A DNA stretch of 64,000 bases from Candidatus Jettenia caeni (lineage in GTDB: Bacteria > Planctomycetota > Brocadiia > Brocadiales > Brocadiaceae), in the NCBI GenBank assembly GCA_000296795.1, contig BAFH01000004.1:1148868-1212867 (forward strand), written 5' to 3'. The notes under the pieces are model-generated. The model had not been told where the DNA came from, did not search any database, and saw nothing but the letters and a program-made list of their open reading frames with translations. Position numbers and translations under genes: made by a program. Position 1 is the stretch's first letter, and each line of letters opens with the position of its first letter. This document shows positions 1 through 9,016 of the stretch, in pieces.

Positions 1-592
1 TATAACTATCCAAAATCCTTTGAAGATCTTCTCTGGATTTTTGTTCAATCTCTGTCCTTCCGATAGTTAAGACCTCATCAATTGAGCGATCACCGATCAA
101 GGTACGCATTACCGCCTGCGAGACGCCACGGATAGTTTCCTGCACATTCCTGACATTAAAAAAATACTCTTCCAACGCCTTTATTTTGTACCGTATGACC
201 CAGTGCACCTCAGCGCAGTTAAGGTCTCCGGTAAGCATCAATCTCTCCTCTTTCGCATCGGAATATTCATAATCAATCATACTGGAAAGAGTATTTTGTC
301 TTGTCCTGAAACCAAACTCTTCATTATAAATCCGCTTAACTTCGCCTTTGAGCACCTTATCAATACCATAGGGAACCTTCGTATGCAATCCCGGACCAAC
401 GGTTTCTATATATTGGCCGAATCTTAAAATAACGGCCTCTTCATTGGCTTTCACGGTATAAAAAGCCGTATATCCGGTGATAATAACAAAAGCGATAATG
501 AGAAAGGGAGGAACGAACTTTTTTATCGATTTCCATGGTATATCATTGAAATGAATATCTTGTGGTCTTCTGTATGGCCCATAATCAGGCAT
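1..592 (-). CDS. hflK: HflK-like SPFH/prohibitin membrane protein, C-terminus cut by window edge
   Basis: The reverse strand is open from an ATG at 592 to the window start, giving about 197 residues. It begins MPDYGPYRRPQD, has one transmembrane segment at about residues 28-47, then an SPFH/band-7 core (ANEEAVILRFGQY near residue 55 and VGPGLHTKVPYGIDKV after it). A strong AAGGAGG sits about 10 bases upstream of the ATG. HflK with HflC forms a membrane complex that modulates the FtsH protease; that role comes from the family. The gene is the last member of a minus-strand run starting at 3242. HflC would be expected just outside the window. The family call is firm; HflK rather than another SPFH protein is inferred from the motif around the first band-7 strand and the short N-terminal tail. 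Confidence 0.85.
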   Translation of the reverse strand, partial: MPDYGPYRRPQDIHFNDIPWKSIKKFVPPFLIIAFVIITGYTAFYTVKANEEAVILRFGQYIETVGPGLHTKVPYGIDKVLKGEVKRIYNEEFGFRTRQNTLSSMIDYEYSDAKEERLMLTGDLNCAEVHWVIRYKIKALEEYFFNVRNVQETIRGVSQAVMRTLIGDRSIDEVLTIGRTEIEQKSREDLQRILDSY

Positions 593-606
593 AGCGCCCC
601 CCCTCC

Positions 607-1614
607 TTATAAAATCTTTACTAACTCATCTACTTTAAATACCGGCATTTTTACCAGCTTGCCTTTTCTCAGGAGTTTTAATCCTTCATCCTTCTTCGTA
701 AGTTTTCCTATAGGGGTACATACTATATCATTCTTTTTCAGGATAGCAATAACTTCTTTTGTCGATTCCGGATTGAGCGCAATCAGGAGCGCCCCTGATG
801 CGATAAGGCCCATCGGATGGATATTATAAAACTTACCTATTTGCTCTGTTTCTGTATAACAGGGAATCTTTTCCTCGTCAATAATGGCCCCTGTTCCGGA
901 TACGCTTGCGAGTTCCATAATACCTGTCGCTAATCCGCCTTCTGTTGGATCATGCATGGCATGGATTTTGGCTGCTGTATTTGCCAGCAAGGCATCTGCA
1001 ACAACGCTTAATCCGGGATTATTGATAAATGCCTGTGCCCTTTTAACAAATTGATTACCAAATTCCTTTTTCAATACCGATGCCTTTTTATGCGCTATAA
1101 TAGACGTCCCCTCTATGGCAATACCTTTGGTCAGTAAAAGATCATCACCCGGACATGCCCGGCTATTTACCACCAGCTTATCCTTTTCTACTTCACCCAG
1201 CATGGCGCCAACAATAATTGGCCGGTCGATTGTAGAGGAGATTTCGGTATGGCCGCCACATACCGTAATATGAAGCGCCTGCGCCGCTTCAATAATATCG
1301 TGAAAGATTTGCGTTACCAATCTTTTATTCGTCTTTCTTTCTGGTAACAGTATGGTTGTCAGGAACCACTTCGGGGTCGCCCCCATGGTAGCAATATCAT
1401 TGGCGTTTACGTTAACTGCATACCATCCGATACGATGCGTGGTAAAGGTAATAGGGTCTGTCTTTGCTACGAGGTACTTTTCCCCAAAGTCGATAACAGC
1501 AGCGTCTTCACCAATTTGCGGGCCTACAATTATTCTCGGATCCTGCGCAGGATTTAAGGCCAGCATTCTTTCAAGCAACCGATAATCAAGCTTTCCAACA
1601 GGAAAACGGTTCAT
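607..1614 (-). CDS. AIR synthase-related (HypE/ThiL/SelD superfamily) protein
   Basis: This 335-residue protein has the two-domain PurM/AIRS fold: an N-terminal half with GEDAAVIDFGEKYLVAKTDP (about residues 36-55, the ATP-binding strand) and NVNANDIATMGATPKWFL (about 69-86), and a C-terminal half with HDPTEGGLATGIMELA (about 220-235). These match HypE-type AIRS-related proteins. The C-terminal PRIC-type cysteine tail needed by true HypE to make the hydrogenase cyanide ligand is absent (it ends VDELVKIL), so a hydrogenase-maturation role is not supported. Family members phosphorylate or dehydrate substrates with ATP; the substrate here is unknown. Its start overlaps the end of the PIG-L deacetylase gene by four bases (ATGA), indicating translational coupling. 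Confidence 0.8.
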   Translation of the reverse strand: MNRFPVGKLDYRLLERMLALNPAQDPRIIVGPQIGEDAAVIDFGEKYLVAKTDPITFTTHRIGWYAVNVNANDIATMGATPKWFLTTILLPERKTNKRLVTQIFHDIIEAAQALHITVCGGHTEISSTIDRPIIVGAMLGEVEKDKLVVNSRACPGDDLLLTKGIAIEGTSIIAHKKASVLKKEFGNQFVKRAQAFINNPGLSVVADALLANTAAKIHAMHDPTEGGLATGIMELASVSGTGAIIDEEKIPCYTETEQIGKFYNIHPMGLIASGALLIALNPESTKEVIAILKKNDIVCTPIGKLTKKDEGLKLLRKGKLVKMPVFKVDELVKIL

Positions 1615-2297
1615 ATGATATCGCGTATATCCCGTAGACCGATCTGCTCGCGACTCATAAAAGGCTCGCCATAATCAGCCCGTATGAGATTGCCATAATA
1701 TTGATTCTTTGCTGTGATGGTATTGCTGATTTGCTTCCACCGGGCTTCGTCATATGCAAATTGGGATTGATAAATACTTGCAATTTTAAGTTTCTTTTCA
1801 AATTCTCTGCTGATGTCCAGGATAAATGAAGGGATAACATGGAGACGGAAATGAGAGCAAAGATAATAAAAAATGCAGGCAGGATACCATGGTTCTCCGG
1901 GGATGTCCGATTTTGTCAATTTTGCATAAAATCGGGCTGCCTCACCGATCTGGGTAGTCTGAACATGATCAGGATGAGCATCGACCCAGTAGGGAAGGAA
2001 AATCACTTCAGGGCGTATTTCTCTGATTACAGCAGCAACTTTCTTACGGGCATCGATACTATCCATAAGATAGCGGTTCGGAAGGTCAAGCACCGTCCTG
2101 CTCTTTATCCCTAATACAGTAGCCGATAACTCCCATTCTCTTTTTCTGATCTCAGGACTGCCATATGGGGTAGGCTCGCCGTTGGTCATATCAAGGATAT
2201 GAACATCATATCCCAGGCTAACTAATTTAAGAATACTTCCTCCCATGCCAGCTTCAATATCGTCAGGGTGAGGACCTATAGCAAGAATTGTCGTCAT
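1611..2297 (-). CDS. PIG-L family zinc deacetylase (BshB/LmbE-like)
   Basis: The N-terminus MTTILAIGPHPDDIEAGMGG carries the PHPDD zinc-binding motif diagnostic of the PIG-L/LmbE family, and a later YWVDAHPDHVQTTQ segment provides the third zinc ligand (HPDH). Known members remove acetyl groups from N-acetylglucosaminyl conjugates, for example in bacillithiol or mycothiol synthesis. No other thiol-synthesis gene is nearby, so the substrate is open. The frame stays open to a GTG at 2324, which would add nine residues; I prefer the ATG at 2297 because the core strand begins there in the family. It overlaps the AIRS-like gene by four bases, so the two products probably act together or are made in fixed ratio. 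Confidence 0.85.
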   Translation of the reverse strand: MTTILAIGPHPDDIEAGMGGSILKLVSLGYDVHILDMTNGEPTPYGSPEIRKREWELSATVLGIKSRTVLDLPNRYLMDSIDARKKVAAVIREIRPEVIFLPYWVDAHPDHVQTTQIGEAARFYAKLTKSDIPGEPWYPACIFYYLCSHFRLHVIPSFILDISREFEKKLKIASIYQSQFAYDEARWKQISNTITAKNQYYGNLIRADYGEPFMSREQIGLRDIRDII

Positions 2298-2386
2298 GTT
2301 AGATACTGCCGGTAACCTCTCCACATACGAGATAGCACAACAGGAAATTTGTAAACAAAAATAGGGAATTTAATAATTTCTGATAA

Positions 2387-2923
2387 TTACTTAATATCCT
2401 TTATCGCTTTCACCATTTCAAGAACTTTTTCTGGTAAATAGTCCCTGTTTTTATAATTCACGGTTACTACGGTAACCTCCTTACGTTTTTTTATACCCTC
2501 GGTAAAAACATTCCCATCTTCCATGATGACAGAGATAAGAGGCTTTTCACTATCAAGGATACTCCTTACCAGTTCTCTGAATCTCATTGAGAAAAGTTCC
2601 ATTTTTCCAATCTCATCAATAACAAGTATCGATTTATTTTTCATAGCATTTTCTAGCGTTGGAATAGCTATCCTCTCGAAGGAATCAAGATCGACATAAT
2701 ATTTTCCAACTCTATAATCGCTATGATAATCTACGTGTGCCAGAATACCATTGTCTCCGTCTAACGTAACAACCCGAAAACCCATACGTTTACCCATGAC
2801 ACGGATCTCTTCTGTAAAAAAACCTCCGGCATCCGCGCCTAGCAAGGGTATAATCTTCCTCATGACTGTTGTTTTACCCACGCCAGGTTTACCAGTTAAC
2901 AAGATATGCTTCTTCATAATCAT
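2387..2923 (-). CDS. THEP1-family nucleoside-triphosphatase
   Basis: This 178-residue protein starts MIMKKHILLTGKPGVGKTTV, with a Walker A GKPGVGKTT at about residues 11-19, a Walker B-type SILVIDEIGKMEL at about 98-110, and the GFFTEEIR segment (about 34-41) typical of THEP1/NTPCR proteins. The family hydrolyses NTPs slowly and may act as a nucleotide kinase or RNA-modifying accessory; the physiological role is not established. Its start lies four bases downstream of the thiamine-binding-like gene stop, so they are cotranscribed. Confidence 0.85.
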   Translation of the reverse strand: MIMKKHILLTGKPGVGKTTVMRKIIPLLGADAGGFFTEEIRVMGKRMGFRVVTLDGDNGILAHVDYHSDYRVGKYYVDLDSFERIAIPTLENAMKNKSILVIDEIGKMELFSMRFRELVRSILDSEKPLISVIMEDGNVFTEGIKKRKEVTVVTVNYKNRDYLPEKVLEMVKAIKDIK

Positions 2924-2927
2924 GCGT

Positions 2928-3242
2928 TTACTTTTTTAGAATTTTCTCTAATTCCTTCTCTACAGATCGCACCTTATGTTCGATCATTTTTACCTTTTTA
3001 TCCGTATCTTTTCTCTCATCCAGCTTTATTACCGTGTATACTCTTTGTGCTGTTTCTAACATCGTAGTATGACATTTCTTAATCAAGTCAAATACAGAAT
3101 CACTATCCCCTTCCACCACCGTACTCATAGCATTCAGCTTATAATCTAATCCACTTTCATGAATGACTTTAACAACCTTAGCAACGTGACTGGCAAGGTC
3201 AACTTCCTCTCCGACAGGTACCACGCTAATTTCAGCAATCAT
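2928..3242 (-). CDS. MTH1187/YkoF-type thiamine-binding family protein
   Basis: This small cytosolic protein of 104 residues starts MIAEISVVPVGEEVDLASHVAKVV and contains YKLNAMSTVVEGDSDSVFDLI, matching the MTH1187 (DUF77) family, a ferredoxin-like fold that forms tetramers; some members bind thiamine-related ligands. A perfect AAAGGAGG lies seven bases upstream of the ATG. A lysine-rich coiled C-terminus (VKMIEHKVRSVEKELEKILKK) is present. It is the first gene of the minus-strand run ending in hflK, with only four bases to the THEP1 gene. The ligand is inferred from the family, not seen. Confidence 0.75.
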   Translation of the reverse strand: MIAEISVVPVGEEVDLASHVAKVVKVIHESGLDYKLNAMSTVVEGDSDSVFDLIKKCHTTMLETAQRVYTVIKLDERKDTDKKVKMIEHKVRSVEKELEKILKK

Positions 3243-3514
3243 TTTATACCTCCTTTAAAATTTCTTCCCGAAGAAGAATGGTTCTTTTCGTAGTTAAACA
3301 CGATTACAATAAGGGTGATGGTTTCATGTTATATCAGAAAGAGTATAATTTCAAGCACGAAAACAAAGCTGGCTTCCCTGCAAAGCCATTCTCGCTGGTT
3401 TCTTCACTATGGTATTGACAAACTGCCTGAAAGGGTATATTAATGAACCTTAAGAAACTTTCCGTGCACCTGTCATAAAAATTCTGTAAACTAAAAGATT
3501 TTCCATAAATAGCC

Positions 3515-4639
3515 ATGATTCAAGATCAAGATACGCAGCATCTCTTCTTCACACCAGAAAGGTTCGCACACGGGCAAGTCCAAAGGATGGATCCTCCCCG
3601 CGGAAGACTCTTAATTGCAGGATGCCGTTCGGGTTCTTATTTATCAGCAAGGACATTCCAGAGATATAAGGAACTCCTGGCACAAGAAGGGAGTAAAAAC
3701 GATATCTTACACCTGGAAAATATCGATAAGCAATTCTCTGATTCAGAAACCTGCGTCCGGTTAGATGTCCACGTCAGTGGTTATGATGTATTCATCTTCC
3801 AGGCCTTGTTCAACCCTACCTCAGACTACTGCATTGACCAAAATTATATGGCGCTCCTCATTGCTGCCAGGACCTTTCGGGAAAATGGCGCTAATCACGT
3901 AACAGCCGTGCTGCCCTATCTTGCATATGCCCGGCAGGATAAACCGACGAGATTTATGAGAGAACCAACAACAGCGAAGCTTATGGCCGATATGAGTATT
4001 GAGGCGGGCATTGACCGGCTCGTTGTCTGGAACCCGCACTGTGACCAAATCCGGGGATTCTATGGAAGCATGCCAGTCAATGTACTGGGGTCATTACCCT
4101 TATACATCGATGAATACCGCCGCTTTCAGGGGCGGGAGGACGCCATTGCTGTTGCTCCCGATGCGGGAGCTTCGAAATTTGCAGCTCATTTTGGAAGAGC
4201 GCTGAATCTCAAATGTGCCGTTGCATCAAAATACCGTCCACGTCCTGAAGAAGCCGTAATCTCTGAGATTATTGGCGACTTCACAGGAAAAAAGATCGCA
4301 ATCATCCTTGATGACATGATAAGTAGTGGCGGCACTATCTATGCGCTCATTAAAAAGCTGGTGGAAGAAAAGGGAATTGAGGAGATATATCTTGGAATTT
4401 CGCACAACCTCTGTGTCGGAAACGCCCATGACCGTTTAATAGATTTATACAAAAACTATCACTTAAAAGAGATGACAGTAACAAATAGCATCCCCCAGAC
4501 AGCCGCATTTCAATCCCTGCCCTTTGTCTCAATACAGTGCTTATCAGACATACTCAGCCGGACGATCAACAGAATTCACTACAATCAGTCAGTAAACGAA
4601 ATGCTGTATCAGCCATTAACGCCATACATCAAAGATTGA
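3515..4639 (+). CDS. prs: Ribose-phosphate pyrophosphokinase
   Basis: The 374-residue product makes PRPP from ribose 5-phosphate and ATP for nucleotide, histidine and NAD synthesis. Supporting motifs are YLAYARQDKPTRFMREPTTAKL (about 130-150, the flexible ATP loop), VVWNPHCDQIRGFY (the pyrophosphate/metal-binding histidine region), VAPDAGASKFA, and the PRPP loop ILDDMISSGGT near residue 265. It is about 55 residues longer than typical PrsA, with extra sequence at the N-terminus and an extended C-terminus after LPFVSIQ. The start lacks a clear Shine-Dalgarno sequence. No operon partner: neighbours on both sides run the other way. Confidence 0.9.
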   Translation: MIQDQDTQHLFFTPERFAHGQVQRMDPPRGRLLIAGCRSGSYLSARTFQRYKELLAQEGSKNDILHLENIDKQFSDSETCVRLDVHVSGYDVFIFQALFNPTSDYCIDQNYMALLIAARTFRENGANHVTAVLPYLAYARQDKPTRFMREPTTAKLMADMSIEAGIDRLVVWNPHCDQIRGFYGSMPVNVLGSLPLYIDEYRRFQGREDAIAVAPDAGASKFAAHFGRALNLKCAVASKYRPRPEEAVISEIIGDFTGKKIAIILDDMISSGGTIYALIKKLVEEKGIEEIYLGISHNLCVGNAHDRLIDLYKNYHLKEMTVTNSIPQTAAFQSLPFVSIQCLSDILSRTINRIHYNQSVNEMLYQPLTPYIKD

Positions 4640-4751
4640 AGGGCACATTGACTTCAATTGGCTTTTCAATCTTCTTCGCTGGTTCAATTGTCCCTGATTG
4701 AATCATACGTTTGAACTGACTCGAGGCTTCGAATATGTCTCCAAAAATCAT
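4629..4751 (-). CDS. Possible 40-residue small protein downstream of the cytochrome gene
   Basis: A short open frame begins MIFGDIFEASSQFKRMIQSG and ends at 4629, 29 bases after the cytochrome c stop on the same strand and overlapping the convergent prs gene by 11 bases. It has no recognisable domain and no close Shine-Dalgarno sequence. It could be translated with the cytochrome gene or be chance. Confidence 0.25.
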   Translation of the reverse strand: MIFGDIFEASSQFKRMIQSGTIEPAKKIEKPIEVNVPFNL

Positions 4752-4780
4752 TTACTCTAGATTTTGAAATTCCTCAACAT

Positions 4781-6208
4781 TTATAGAGATTTTAAGTATT
4801 CTACAAGATTATTTATCTGCTGATCACTCAAGCTAAGGTTTAAGGTTGTATTGTAATGTTTGACTACATCTTTCAACGTTGCAAATCGACCATCATGAAA
4901 GAATCGGCCTTTATTTTTTTGTTTCATAAAAATACCAAACTCACGTATGAAAAGTCCCTCCAGATTCGCTGTCTTATATCGATTATCCGGCGCCCGGTTG
5001 GCCTGAAAACTATCAATACCAATATCCTCAGGCTCATGGAGGTTCCATCCCGGCTCAGACCACAACGGCGTAATATGGCAGTTATTACACTCACCCTTCC
5101 CCTCAAAGATTTCTTTTCCACGCTCGGCAGCATCTTTATCAAAATGAATACCCGCCTTTGGCTTTGGCGCAGGAAGGGATAGCTGATAAAAATGGAGCGC
5201 CGGAAGTTTTGAGGTAATGAGATCTTCGTCTGGTTTTGCCCGCAAATTCCCAAAACCCTCTTTAGCAGCTATGGGAAATTTAGAAGCATCGTCGAGACGA
5301 GGATCAAAAAATGTGCCCTTGCCATGCAATTCTATGTTAGCTACAAAGGCATTCCAATAGGTAACTGTACCCCATGCGCCGGTCCAGGTATGCAGGTTAA
5401 AGCCCGCCAGACCAAAGGCGTTGGGAATCATCGTTGCCGCAGAGCCTCCATCCGGTCTAAAACCTTTGCCATCGAGCAGAAGCTCTGCATCAAATTTTCC
5501 AGGTCCCCAAGAATTGAGCACTTTTTTTACTATCTCTACACTGGTATTTAGTATAGTAGCAATGACATTTAGATTAGGGGAAAGAGCAGTGATAGAGCCA
5601 ACATCAAGATCGCTATTGGCCCAACCATCCAATCGTTCACCGATACCGAAGATTAAAGAATTATTAACGGTAGAGTGACAAAGTGAACATTGGAAACCTA
5701 TCGATTTAAGAGTGCCATCATCATTGAAGAAACCCGTGACGCCGACAATTGCGTTACGCTTGAGCAGGAGTAGGGTATTGTTTGGGTCATCAAGATTAAG
5801 ATTCCCTTCTTTTATTTTTCTAATAATATGCTTAGGCAGCGCCTTCACATCAATTTTTAGCCCCAATGCTAATGCCTTTTTAGGACTTACTTTTTCGATA
5901 GATTTATGGAGTTGAAGTTTATCTCCCCAAAATTCCTCATCACCGTAGGTATCAAACCGGAAGATACGCTGGCCCTCAGTAATAAAATTCGATACACCCG
6001 ATTCAGATTTCTGTACTGGAGCAACTGACATTTCGATGAGCGGGTTTAGTTTCTGTTCTATCCCTGCTGGGTCATCTCCTTCTGTAGTCTGTTTCTGCTC
6101 TGCGCCTATCGAAGCTTTTCTACTTGAGAAGGCAAACCCAAGAGTCACAATAAGTAGAATAACAGGTATTACTATAGCCTCTGTCCGTAATTTGATCTGA
6201 GAACACAT
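4781..6208 (-). CDS. Exported di-heme cytochrome c, peroxidase (CcpA/MauG)-like
   Basis: The 475-residue protein has an N-terminal signal/anchor (hydrophobic residues about 11-28) followed by a mature part with two c-type heme sites: CSLCH at about 174-178 and CNNCH at about 374-378. The C-terminal YFHDGRFATLKDVVKHYN (in sequence RFFHDGRFATLKDVVKHYN) is the hallmark of the bacterial di-heme cytochrome c peroxidase/MauG group. It is longer than ordinary CcpA (about 320-350) because of a roughly 170-residue N-terminal part before the first heme. Location is periplasmic or equivalent. Whether it reduces peroxide or oxidises an organic substrate cannot be told from the sequence. AAAGGAG lies eight bases before the ATG. 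Confidence 0.85.
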   Translation of the reverse strand: MCSQIKLRTEAIVIPVILLIVTLGFAFSSRKASIGAEQKQTTEGDDPAGIEQKLNPLIEMSVAPVQKSESGVSNFITEGQRIFRFDTYGDEEFWGDKLQLHKSIEKVSPKKALALGLKIDVKALPKHIIRKIKEGNLNLDDPNNTLLLLKRNAIVGVTGFFNDDGTLKSIGFQCSLCHSTVNNSLIFGIGERLDGWANSDLDVGSITALSPNLNVIATILNTSVEIVKKVLNSWGPGKFDAELLLDGKGFRPDGGSAATMIPNAFGLAGFNLHTWTGAWGTVTYWNAFVANIELHGKGTFFDPRLDDASKFPIAAKEGFGNLRAKPDEDLITSKLPALHFYQLSLPAPKPKAGIHFDKDAAERGKEIFEGKGECNNCHITPLWSEPGWNLHEPEDIGIDSFQANRAPDNRYKTANLEGLFIREFGIFMKQKNKGRFFHDGRFATLKDVVKHYNTTLNLSLSDQQINNLVEYLKSL

Positions 6209-7003
6209 TTTTCTTGCTCCTTTCTGCGGCGAGATCTAATCTACAACCAAAACTGATTCCCTCTGCAATACGGTAAATTTAAAAGACACAGTCAAAAACA
6301 TTCAAGATTTAATAATTATCTATAGCCAGCAAATAATTTTTAATGAAGATTTATTTTCTACAGATATTCCTTAAGATAAAAATGGTTCTTTCATACTCAT
6401 GAAAACAACTTCCCTAACGCTTAATCCAAAGGTATAAGCGCGTATTTGATAAATGTATCTTTATAGAACAAATAACATACCTGTAAGATGAATTATTGAT
6501 AGAAATTCTTATTAGGATAAAAAATATATATAAGCCTTTGGAAAATAATTGGTTATGGTTATCGTACAGATATTCGATACGATATCATTGATTTTGAGAA
6601 GCTGGTTTTTTATGCATACATACACCTGCACAATTATTAAATACTATTCTTAAGTAGCTACTTTAAAAATAGATGCGATATATTATAATATGTTTGTAAA
6701 AGCATACCTTCGATATGAGATTACATGCATCTTGCAGAGACGATTTTACACCAAATGAAAGGTATACGTAAATCACAAGTTTCAGTTGACCCTCATAATC
6801 CCCACTATTTTTATTGTATATTCTCAAGCCACAATCAAGGTTTTTTCAACTGAAATTAGTTTTACAATTAAATTTCACAACAAAACTATTTTTCTTGAGA
6901 AAAATTTATCTTTTTATATTATTTTTTGGTATAAAAAAGGTAATTAATTGGTAATATTAAAACAAACTTATAGACCCGGGTTTTGAGGGTAACCTTTTAA
7001 TCC
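6209..7003. other. 795-bp AT-rich intergenic region without a supported gene
   Basis: No frame longer than a few dozen codons with recognisable content was found. The stretch is strongly AT-rich and abuts the decayed insertion sequence on its right. A short inverted repeat ATCGTA/TACGAT lies near 6560. Nothing else is supported. Confidence 0.5.
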
Positions 7004-7855
7004 CTAGGACTTACGCATTTACTAACAAATAGTGAGTAACAGAAAATCTGGTAAGAGAGGCTTTTTGCTCATACCAGAAATTTGTTCTTTGATACGTCTT
7101 GTTTCCAATTTTATAAAAGCAAGAAAAGAGACAAATATATGGGTTAGCTGGGAAGCCGCTAACGTGGAATAACACTTCTCTATTCCCGTCGTTTGTTTAA
7201 TACCTCTATGGAACTCTTCTATTTTCCATCTCTGATGGAAATGCTCTGTAAACGTATCGTAATCGGTTAAGGTTAAATCATTACTTGCCACATAGGTAAT
7301 GTCTCCGTTTGTGTGGACTATCTTATCATGAAAGTGATCATTCTTGGTCTTGTCATCATTTTCTCTCTGGTATATTCTATAATCAATAGGAATGAATTCA
7401 TCGCCTTTTGTCCAGAGTAAGTTTACCAGAGAAATACCATTCATGACTTTATGCTCTTTCCCACTGTACTGTTTTTTCGCTAGTTCATTGGCTTTTGAGT
7501 ATCGTTTATCAAGCAGAGTATCATCGCAGATTACATACCCTGTTGTTTTATCAACTAAGGGTTTGACCTGATTCCATAACTGTGAAGGAGTAAAGTTTGA
7601 ACTTGCCAGGAAACGAGAGATTGAGTCATGACTGATATCTTCAAAAGGCGCTACCTTTGAAAGTTCTACACCAGAATATCGGTTCTGATTGGCAATCAAG
7701 AAATTGGTGTATAATGGTAAAGAACATTTTTGTTTTTGCATAATTTTATGACCTCTTATACTTTTATCGGTTATTAAAGATTTTCTACTTCTTTAATTAT
7801 CTCATAAAATTATGCACTGTAAAGATTGGCCTAAGGCCAATCGCGTAAGTCCTAG
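7004..7855 (-). mobile_element. Internally deleted IS4/IS701-like insertion sequence, 852 bp
   Basis: Perfect 13-bp terminal inverted repeats CTAGGACTTACGC bound the element at 7004-7016 and (reverse complement) 7843-7855. Between them lies one transposase frame on the minus strand. Just inside the right end is a perfect palindrome, GATTGGCC TAA GGCCAATC, at 7824-7842. No clear target-site duplication is seen (AATCC on the left, AATTG on the right), which suggests age or a rearranged end. It borders the defence island on its left side. Confidence 0.8.
7022..7741 (-). pseudogene. Transposase with internal in-frame deletion
   Basis: The 239-residue product begins with the N-terminal part of an IS4-superfamily DDE transposase (DISHDSISRFLASSNF, then GYVICDDTLLDKRYSK, which carries the first catalytic Asp) and ends with its C-terminal part (HFHQRWKIEEFHRGIKQTTG, containing the catalytic Glu region). 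The middle is missing: DDKTKNDHFHDK passes directly into IVHTNGDITYVASND, where full-length relatives have roughly 80-100 residues with the second catalytic Asp (VLFDSWYSS-type block). It is therefore unlikely to be active by itself but could be mobilised in trans because both ends are intact. The extent of the deletion is estimated from family knowledge. Confidence 0.8.
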
Positions 7856-7873
7856 AATTGTGAGGAATAGAGA

Positions 7874-8167
7874 ATGAAATCATATAAGAAGATAGAAGAC
7901 ATTCTCAAAAAACACAAAAAAGAACTAGCTGAGAAATATAGGGTAAAAGAAATAGGGATATTTGGTTCTTATGCTAGAGGGGAGCAAAAAAAGAGAAGTG
8001 ATGTAGATATCCTTGTTGAGTTTGAAGAGGTTCCTGACCTGTTTAAGTTTCTCGAACTTGAAAGATATCTTGAAGAACTTCTTGGAGTGAGAGTCGATCT
8101 TGTCAGGAAAGAGGCATTAAGAGAAGAATTAAAAGATACAGTATTAAATGAAGTAGTCAATATATGA
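7874..8167 (+). CDS. MNT-type minimal nucleotidyltransferase antitoxin (MntA-like)
   Basis: The 97-residue protein has the nucleotidyltransferase core GIFGSYARGEQKKRSDVDILVEF (about residues 28-50), with the GSx(10)DxD metal-binding signature. In known HEPN/MNT modules this enzyme AMPylates and so neutralises its HEPN ribonuclease partner. The stop codon overlaps the start of the adjacent HEPN-like gene (ATGA at 8164-8167), the usual arrangement. It begins 18 bases after the IS right end. The antitoxin looks intact while its partner is broken. Confidence 0.85.
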   Translation: MKSYKKIEDILKKHKKELAEKYRVKEIGIFGSYARGEQKKRSDVDILVEFEEVPDLFKFLELERYLEELLGVRVDLVRKEALREELKDTVLNEVVNI

Positions 8168-8507
8168 AACGAGATTATAGTCTTTTTATCAAGGACACCT
8201 TGGAGGCTATAAAGAAGATTGAGAATTCGTTGGCAATATGAACTTTGATGAATTTGTCAGGGATGACAAAACTGCCAGTGCTGTAATAAGAAAACTTGAG
8301 ATAATAGGTAAAGCTTCTAAAAATATTCCAGAATCTATAAGAAAAAAGTAAGAAGTACTACCATGGAAGGATATGGCGAGAATGAGGGATAAGATAAGCC
8401 ATGTATACTTTGGAGTAGATTATGAAATTGTATGGAAAGTTATAAAGGAGAGATTGCCTGAAGTAAAACCAATAATTCATCAAATTTTAGAAGATATTAC
8501 AAAATGA
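8164..8507 (+). pseudogene. Broken HEPN (DUF86-type) toxin partner of the MNT protein
   Basis: The frame starts MKRDYSLFIKDTLEAIKKIEN and then meets TGA after LAI. Adding one T at about 8224-8226 restores the family sequence (VGNMNFDEFVRDDKTASAV) in the next frame. That frame has a second lesion, a TAA at about 8349-8351 where relatives have Tyr (RKK-stop-EVLPWKDM). Beyond it the conserved HEPN segment RDKISHVYFGVDYEIVW is recognisable; the Rx4-6H ribonuclease motif is RDKISH. The two independent lesions make a sequencing error an unlikely full explanation. Confidence 0.8.
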
Positions 8508-9016
8508 CCAGAAGCCATCTAAAACTTTAGTTCTGCATCTCTATACATTGTCACTTTTCTTAAATGTGTTCAATCTCTTTTTCTGCAAATTTTTATCATT
8601 TCTCCAGGACACAGGATTCTTTAAATCTTTACAATACAGAAGATTAAAGAATGCCGTGATTAGTTTACTCTCATTTTATTATTTTAAAATAAGATTTATA
8701 ACAACTATACAAATCTCATTTCTTCCAAATTCCTATCTGAATATACATTTATATTTGTGAACAATGTATTTTTCCTTGCCACCCAAAACAAGCCTGTAAT
8801 TACTTTTATCTTATCAGCTTTATTACTCTCACGCATGACTACTGCGCCACTCAATACGTGATTACTTAAAATATTATTGAAATAACTTTTTAAATTACCT
8901 ATTATACTTCGTGCCAATCAGTGTGATAATAACCCTTCGAACGAGATGGAAAAGTTCAAAAGTTGAATATTCTTAAAAATCTTCTTAAAGCTTTAAAATA
9001 AGAGTGAAATTATTGC
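8508..9016. other. Intergenic region before the type I restriction locus
   Basis: About 500 AT-rich bases separate the HEPN remnant from hsdM. No coding sequence with recognisable content and no clear promoter was found. A minus-strand frame of about 70 codons (8705-8917) has no family resemblance and is not called. Confidence 0.4.

Noticed and set aside
607..1614. Annotation as hydrogenase factor HypE
   Set aside because: The C-terminal cysteine motif is missing and no hydrogenase genes are in the window.
8705..8917. 70-codon minus-strand frame upstream of hsdM
   Set aside because: No recognised family, no ribosome site, AT-rich context.
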